DNA of 64,000 nucleotides from Leucocoprinus leucothites (Eukaryota > Basidiomycota > Agaricomycetes > Agaricales > Agaricaceae). A program made the position numbers and the translations under genes. The notes below the pieces were generated by a model that was given only the letters and a program-made list of their open reading frames with translations, was not told the origin of the DNA and made no database searches. How positions within the stretch are numbered: position 1 is the first letter of the stretch; every line of letters starts with the position of its first letter. The DNA lies in contig JAACJO010000005.1 of the NCBI GenBank assembly GCA_013368445.1, positions 1,364,001 to 1,428,000 on the forward strand. Direction: 5' to 3'. This document shows, one piece after another, positions 58,623-64,000 of the stretch.

Positions 58623-60528
58623 ATGTCCCTCACCCAGCAGTGGTTGCGCGACAAGGCAGCCTCGTACAGCAGTGCTGACCATGTATACTCACACATAGAC
58701 ACTGCTCTATCTCGCTTCCCTGCACTCCGCCCAAAGCTCGATGTCTACAGTGCGCACTCCCAAGGTCTTTTATTCACGCAAACTCACCCATAGTACCTCC
58801 AGTTTTCGATGACGGGCGCTCCCATCTGCTTCTCTGTATCCACGGTTTATTACCCATCAGCTATCGTGGTGCACAGTACAATATCCCCGTTGCAGCTTGG
58901 ATCACCCGGGAGTATCCTCGCCACCCTCCTATCGTGTATGTAGTCCCATCCGCAGACCTTGTCGTCAAGGCTAGCCGGACTGTCGACGTCAGTGGTCGAT
59001 GCAATCTGGAATACATGCAGCACTGGGAGCGTAAGAGCGAGGTATGTCGGACCGATATGTCGTATGTTTCTTCTGACGTCATTCTGCAGGGATGTAATCT
59101 TTCTGGCCTCCTCGACGCAATGGTCGATCACTTCTCGACTGAACCACCCCTCTACGCCAAACCAAAGCACTCTCCTGCTGCTTCTGCAGGTCCCTCGTCC
59201 TACAAGCCCCAGCCTCCCCTCCCCACCACCAGTGCTCCAATCGCAACTCCTTCTCCTCCCGCCCCTCCCCCTCCTCCCCCTCCTCCTCCTCCTCCTCTCC
59301 CTCCCTCTCGTCCCGCTCTCCCACCCAAGCCCGCTCAGCCACAATCTGCCCCCTCGTACATACCTCTGGCTTCGACGTCGCAGCCTCCTTCGATCCCACA
59401 GACTGTAAAGTTCTCGTTGCTATGATATTGTATGTTTTACTAAATCTACACAGACGACCCCAGCAGTATCTCCACCACCGATCCCGCCACATCCATATCA
59501 CTCAACACCCCCAGTACATTCTCTCCCTCCTATTACAGGTGGCCCAGCCAACCCTCACCACAGTAGTGTCGGTGTAATACATGTCACAACGCCACCTCAA
59601 CCCTCTCCGGCCACACTTGCTGCGCCTTTACCGGTTCACGCACCTTCAACCAATATCCTTTCGCCGTTAGCTCTGGCCCAGAGCCTTCCACCACCTCCCC
59701 CGCTCCCACTACCACCACCGCTTCCTCCGTTACCGGTCGCACTGCCTCCGGCTCTTCAGTCCTCTCGGCTAGTTTCATCCTCCGTGCCCCCTCCCAACCT
59801 TCTCGATGGAGACACCCCTGATATTTTACGGTCAGACTTTCCCCCCGCTCCTCCTCGCCCACCCAATCCAGAGACTCTCAGGCTTCACTTACAAGTCCAT
59901 GAAAAACTGACGTCAGAGCTCAACTCATTAAGCCATGCCATGGTGCTTGACGCTGAACGGCTCCGTGCTCATCAAACTGATCTGCTTGCCGGGGAACCGG
60001 CTATCCGTGACGAAATGGCACGACTTGAAGCTGTAAGGGATGTCTGTCGTAACGTGGCCGACAGGACACGACGCACCGTCGAACAAGCAGAGTCTAATGT
60101 GGCCGAATTGCGGCGTAAGGGTGAGCCAGAAGTCGATGAACTGGTCTGCGCTACCAGCATCGTCCATGACCAGTTGAGTCCTTTTCCTCACACACGACCG
60201 ATCTCATAAGCTTCGGTGCTAATTCCGCTCACCTTGATAGACTCATCAATCTCGTAGCAGAAGATAATGCAATCGAGGACACCATATACCATCTTCATCG
60301 AGCACTAAACGCCGGTCGTATTGATTTGGACAAATTCTTGAGGGTGAGTCTCCCGCGTTATTGTTTGTCTTTGGTGGCAAAGGGTCGACGGAAATAACTC
60401 ACACCATTCTCTCTTGTTCTCTGTCGGTCAACTAGGCTACCCGGGCCCTTGCGGAGGAGCAGTTTATGAAGCGAGCCATTATCGATAAGATCCAAGTTGG
60501 TCTTGGGGCGGTAGCTTCTACTATTTGA
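58623..60528 (+). CDS. VPS23: ESCRT-I subunit Vps23/TSG101
   Basis: Starts MSLTQQWLRDKAASYSSADH. The UEV domain covers residues 1 to about 140, with DGRSHLLLCIHGLLPISYRG, NIPVAAWITREYPRHPPIVY and the C-terminal HWERKSEGCNLSGLL across an intron. As in the family, the catalytic Cys of true E2 enzymes is not evident. A very long Pro-rich linker follows, with an uninterrupted run of eleven prolines encoded near 59270. Then comes a coiled coil (EKLTSELNSLSHAMVLDAER, RDEMARLEAVRDVCRNVADR) and the steadiness box LINLVAEDNAIEDTIYHLHR, GRIDLDKFLR, ALAEEQFMKRAIIDKIQ. About six exons, about 530 residues. It binds ubiquitin and P(T/S)AP motifs in multivesicular-body sorting. Confidence 0.95.
59256..59304 (+). 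repeat. CCT/CTC triplet repeat coding the Vps23 poly-proline linker
   Basis: Simple CTCCTCC-type repeats run through about 50 bp of the linker. They code for Pro throughout and could vary in length without breaking the frame. Confidence 0.8.
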
Positions 60529-63500
60529 CAGAATGTTTGGTAGAATGCGTTATAATAATATTAAGAGAACAAGGGATGCACAAAAGTCTACAGTGTCCAA
60601 TCGATCTACGAGGATCTGAGTTAATTCCAATGCTTAAAGTCATATGCGGAAAGTGTGGAACGATACAAAGGGAACCCCAATTTGCAGAGGGTTCGTCCCT
60701 GAAGGGCACAATAACGAGAACGTCTAATATGGGTAAGAGGTTCCGACCGCGAGGATCCTTGTCTTGAGTTGCCACCAGGTTATTGAATGAACAATGTTCC
60801 GTCTCCATGTCTTCTGACAAAGAAGAATACTGTTTTTCTAAAAAATTCATGGGCAGTGTCTAAAAAAAAAAAAAAATCTTGGTTGTTCCAGCAAAGCGTC
60901 TAAAAATACGGTTCTCTCTCACTCTAGTGGGCGCCGTCACGTTGCCGTTCTGGGAACGAACATTCGAGCAAATGTTCACGCGCACGGTTTACCCCGTATC
61001 GCTTCGGCTCTACGACCTAATATTTGTATTTGTCGTCGGGACTAAAATTCCTCCCCCTGAAGATGGACTTCGGACTTCCTCGATGGATTTTTTGCCTTTT
61101 TGAGCATGCTTCTCCGTGGGCATGGGTTTCCCCAGTCGTCTCATTGTCGTAAGTTGAATCCTCAGTTTAGGTCCCGCGAGCCCGAAGGCTTTAGAGAGGC
61201 GGTACCGTTGAGCGCGCGACACAATGGGAATTCTATCCTCGCTACAGGTCACCCCTCCCTTCCCTTTCCCCTGACTCCCCAAATCATCGCAAGTCCGATT
61301 CTGAATGGGATACTTTATCATCGCATGGTGTGCTTATGCCCGTCGTTTGGTATAGATTATTTCATTCTGTCTACCGGTGTCTTGAAAATTCGGTCATCGG
61401 TCGTCTTAAGAAAAGTGGCTTGGTTGTCAAGAGACGAGAATATGATCTTCTTCGGCTTATATTCTCTGTTGTTCTCAAAGAAACACAAGACCATGTGGAA
61501 GGTACAATTACAATAGTCACCGTTGGAGCCTTGGGGATCTTGGGTCATTATGGTGGTGTTATCATACCGTAAGAGGTTACTTCAACTGACGAAAGATTCA
61601 AAGTTTGCGAGACTATGTTATTCTGAGGTGAGGCTACTCTTGGTTTACCACTGTGGCGGGCGAGATGAAGTGGGACGCGACGTGGTGGCACAGAGGTCAG
61701 CTGCATAGGTGTATATGGAAGCCTTTGTATCTGAATTCAGCATTTTTGTTATAGTCAATTCTGTAAAGTAATATCCGGGAGACAATCGTAATGGTGTACT
61801 GCCCCAAAGGAACGGATAAGCCCCTTAGGCCCTGTCCTCGAGTACCGGCGACCATGGGACTTGCAGGACTAGGATGTCTTGGGATCAAAACACTATCCAA
61901 CCGTATGCGAATCCCACTACACTATATGGTCACCCGCCTATCATGGTGAAGCTCCGGCAGCTATTCTATCTATACCTTGCACTACTCGCTACGCTGATGA
62001 TTCTTCAGGGTAAGTAAGAAAACCTGTCCACCGGACCTTGAGCATCCTGGAACATCGCCGTTCTAGTGATATCATTATCTTTTGTTTTCCGGTCAACCGG
62101 CAGGCACGGCTAGTGATAATCAGAGTGTAATGACCAAAAAATACGTGCGTATGTGCATTGTATGAGCAATGTCGGCGCTCAAATGTAACACAAGAACTTT
62201 GGGGGAACTACGTCAGCGCATCACTGGCAGATAGTTGACCAAGTTGACAAGGGTGTTTTTTTTTCATGTCCGATATCCAAACTGCGTGACGTGTAGTGTT
62301 GCAAGTTCCTCCCGCAGTTTGCCGCAACTCTGATGCCTCAAGGAGACTTCTGACTCCCATCTTTTGACTCTTACCATCAGTCGACTGGAAATATGACAAT
62401 ATCAGACAGGCGCTTGCTATCGTCATCACTGTTGCATCATCACCAAGTCTCCCAACCCAAGGTAAACGGGAACATTGTCGTGCGAGATATGCTCGTCATA
62501 CCGGTAAGAAGTGCCTGTTTATTCTCGTCAAGGGCTGGACGGTCGTGTCTTGAATACATCACGGCCAGAATATCCATCATCTCAGAAGTTGTCCATGGCC
62601 TTGTCCTACGTCATGGCATAACTAACACGCGTATGTGGATGAATCAAAACCCCGAGCCTGGACCTTAGTTGAAGTTGCAGCCTGCAGTCTGCTGATCATA
62701 ATTGACATAATGTTACTTTGCAAGCTGAGATTAACTATGACGGAGTATGTCATACCCCCTGCCCGAGCTCAGGCCTCAGGAGCATCTTGCGCCCCAAGAG
62801 CTTGGTGTACTAGTGGCACTTCCGATGACAAGTTTGATACAGGAGTCAGGTTCACAAATTGTCCAAGTGCATTTGCCAGTTTGTTAGGAAGACCGCGCCA
62901 CACACCATGAATACATAGTACATCGGCGTTGCAAGGCCAGCGCTTGAGACGTCAAATCCACGTAATGCTCAAGTTCGTTGGACTGTAGTCACAGAGGTGT
63001 TCCAATTACTCGCACTGTGCCAAAGTTCTGGAATCCTTTCAACTAATCATTAGCGCCACTAATTTAGACCCTCACCAGCTCCAGGCAAAACTTGCGTTAT
63101 CATTGAAGCTTTCAGACGGCTCATATGGTAGTGTCCCGGAACTAAAGCTTTTGAGAGACTTACCGTCAAACTGTCTTCCCCTCGCTTTCTTGACAACGAA
63201 CCATGTTGTCAACTCAAGTATAACTTTCAATGCGCTCTTCTTTACAAGGCACCGTTTTCAGATTGATCCTCTCGTACCTCAGGCCTTCAGGGGAACAATC
63301 TCCGAATCACTCGCGACTCGCATGGTCCGTTAAGTGACATTCGAAATTACCAATTTCTCACACTATGACTTGGATCAGTCACATCACCAATCAGCTGTGC
63401 TGCCATGAAACAGAGCGCCCAACATCATGATCATGAGATCTTGACTTGATATGTTTATATCTCGAATACCCGACTTGCCTCTTGTAGGATATTAGACCCC

Positions 63501-64000
63501 CTTTGGGTTTTGATTGCCTGGCGAAACATCAGCGCCAGATTCTCTGAGAGTGCCATATACATCCAAGTGACTGTGAGTTGTAGCCCCTCTATTGGGCTCG
63601 GTGACTGACTCAGGCTTGACACCGAATCAGCGGATCTGTCTTTATGGGTCTCGAGAAACCGGAGAACATCGCATTGCCTTCGCATTGATGTGAACCTGGA
63701 GATTAGGTGGCCAATTGTGTAAAACAAAGGCTTGGTGAGGCCGATACATATGGTATAGATATAAACCGTTAGCTTTCAAGTTGATAGAACCCCAAAACAC
63801 CGTAACTTAGAAGAATCAAGAAAGGGGTACGAAGGAGGAGCCATACATAGCTACTGATATGGGGGCAGAGTCTGAAATGTCAGGTAAGACACCCCAAAAC
63901 CTACAGAGGTAGAGAAAAAGGGTGTGTTCTCGCCTGACTGTTCTTTCCTGGAACCAGTATGCTGGTTTGACCCCAGGAAAGCGTGGAAGAGGCCCAACAT
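60529..64000. other. right-end region, no well-supported gene
   Basis: About 3.5 kb. An A15 homopolymer lies at about 60862-60876. Open frames such as 61100-61516 plus, 62393-62668 plus and 63455-63727 minus show no known motif; the last could be an exon of a gene continuing beyond the right edge. A weak candidate for a small secreted peptide (61943-62165) is described separately. Confidence 0.35.
61943..62165 (+). CDS. possible small secreted peptide (weak candidate)
   Basis: The ATG at 61943 opens MVKLRQLFYLYLALLATLM, a basic N-terminus followed by a hydrophobic core like a signal peptide. A canonical donor GTAAGT at 62010 and an acceptor CGGCAG ending at 62103 join it in frame to GTASDNQSVMTKKYVRMCIV and a TGA. 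The result is only 42 residues with one Cys. The GTGCGT at 62145 could be another donor, which would lengthen the protein. No family is recognised and the whole call may be chance. Confidence 0.22.

Noticed and set aside
62393..62910. Overlapping plus-strand frames resembling membrane-protein fragments
   Set aside because: Considered as a fragment of a mushroom multi-span membrane protein, but neither motif nor exon chain could be established.
1..64000. CRISPR arrays, rRNA, tRNA, prophage or bacterial operons
   Set aside because: The window is spliced eukaryotic DNA. No direct-repeat arrays, no ribosomal RNA-like blocks and no cloverleaf candidates were noticed, though short tRNAs could be missed by eye.

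Overview
This is an intron-dense nuclear segment of a filamentous basidiomycete, most likely an Agaricomycete. Genes are cut by many short introns (about 46-66 nt) with GT...AG ends and short branch-point motifs. Genes lie close together and alternate in strand. Several products have the family-specific form seen in mushroom-forming fungi: a TEA-domain factor, an XMAP215-type microtubule polymerase with many TOG repeats, and two small Cys/His-rich protein families that I know only from basidiomycetes. I see no rRNA, tRNA, CRISPR array, intact transposon or plasmid/phage feature. Gene models were built by hand from splice signals and frame continuity. Where exact exon ends are given, the frames were checked to join.

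Layout. 0-10 kb, mostly minus strand: a FluG/GlnA-type glutamine synthetase-like enzyme, a PAP2 lipid (dolichyl) pyrophosphatase, a multi-pass membrane protein and a SET-domain protein methyltransferase. 10-25 kb: a short-chain dehydrogenase, a large disordered protein of unknown function, an alpha/beta hydrolase, an RWD (Gir2-like) protein divergent from mitoribosomal protein bS21m, a small Cys-rich protein, a conserved orphan gene and a transcriptional cyclin. 26-31 kb: a second Cys-rich protein and eIF2B-alpha, with sparse DNA around them. 32-39 kb: a single-exon orphan, methionine aminopeptidase 1 and a Gpt2/Sct1-type glycerol-3-phosphate acyltransferase. 39-60.5 kb is a housekeeping block: XMAP215/Alp14-like polymerase, a 2-oxoglutarate/Fe(II) oxygenase, APC5, NOC3, a TEAD-type transcription factor and ESCRT-I Vps23/TSG101. 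60.5-64 kb has no gene I can support well.

Functionally the set is ordinary cell biology: translation (MetAP1, eIF2B-alpha, RWD/Gir2, bS21m, NOC3), cell cycle and cytoskeleton (APC5, TOG protein, cyclin) and lipid metabolism (PAP2, GPAT, hydrolase). No operon-like pathway cluster is visible. APC5 and NOC3 share a promoter of about 104 bp.

The most unusual points are at the splicing level. The MetAP1 gene appears to need a 2-nucleotide micro-exon (34061-34062), and the same gene has a GC-AG intron and a 21-nt exon. The second Cys-rich gene needs a 12-nt micro-exon (27630-27641) to restore its Cys spacing. The two Cys/His-rich proteins are compact, look metal-binding and have no known function.
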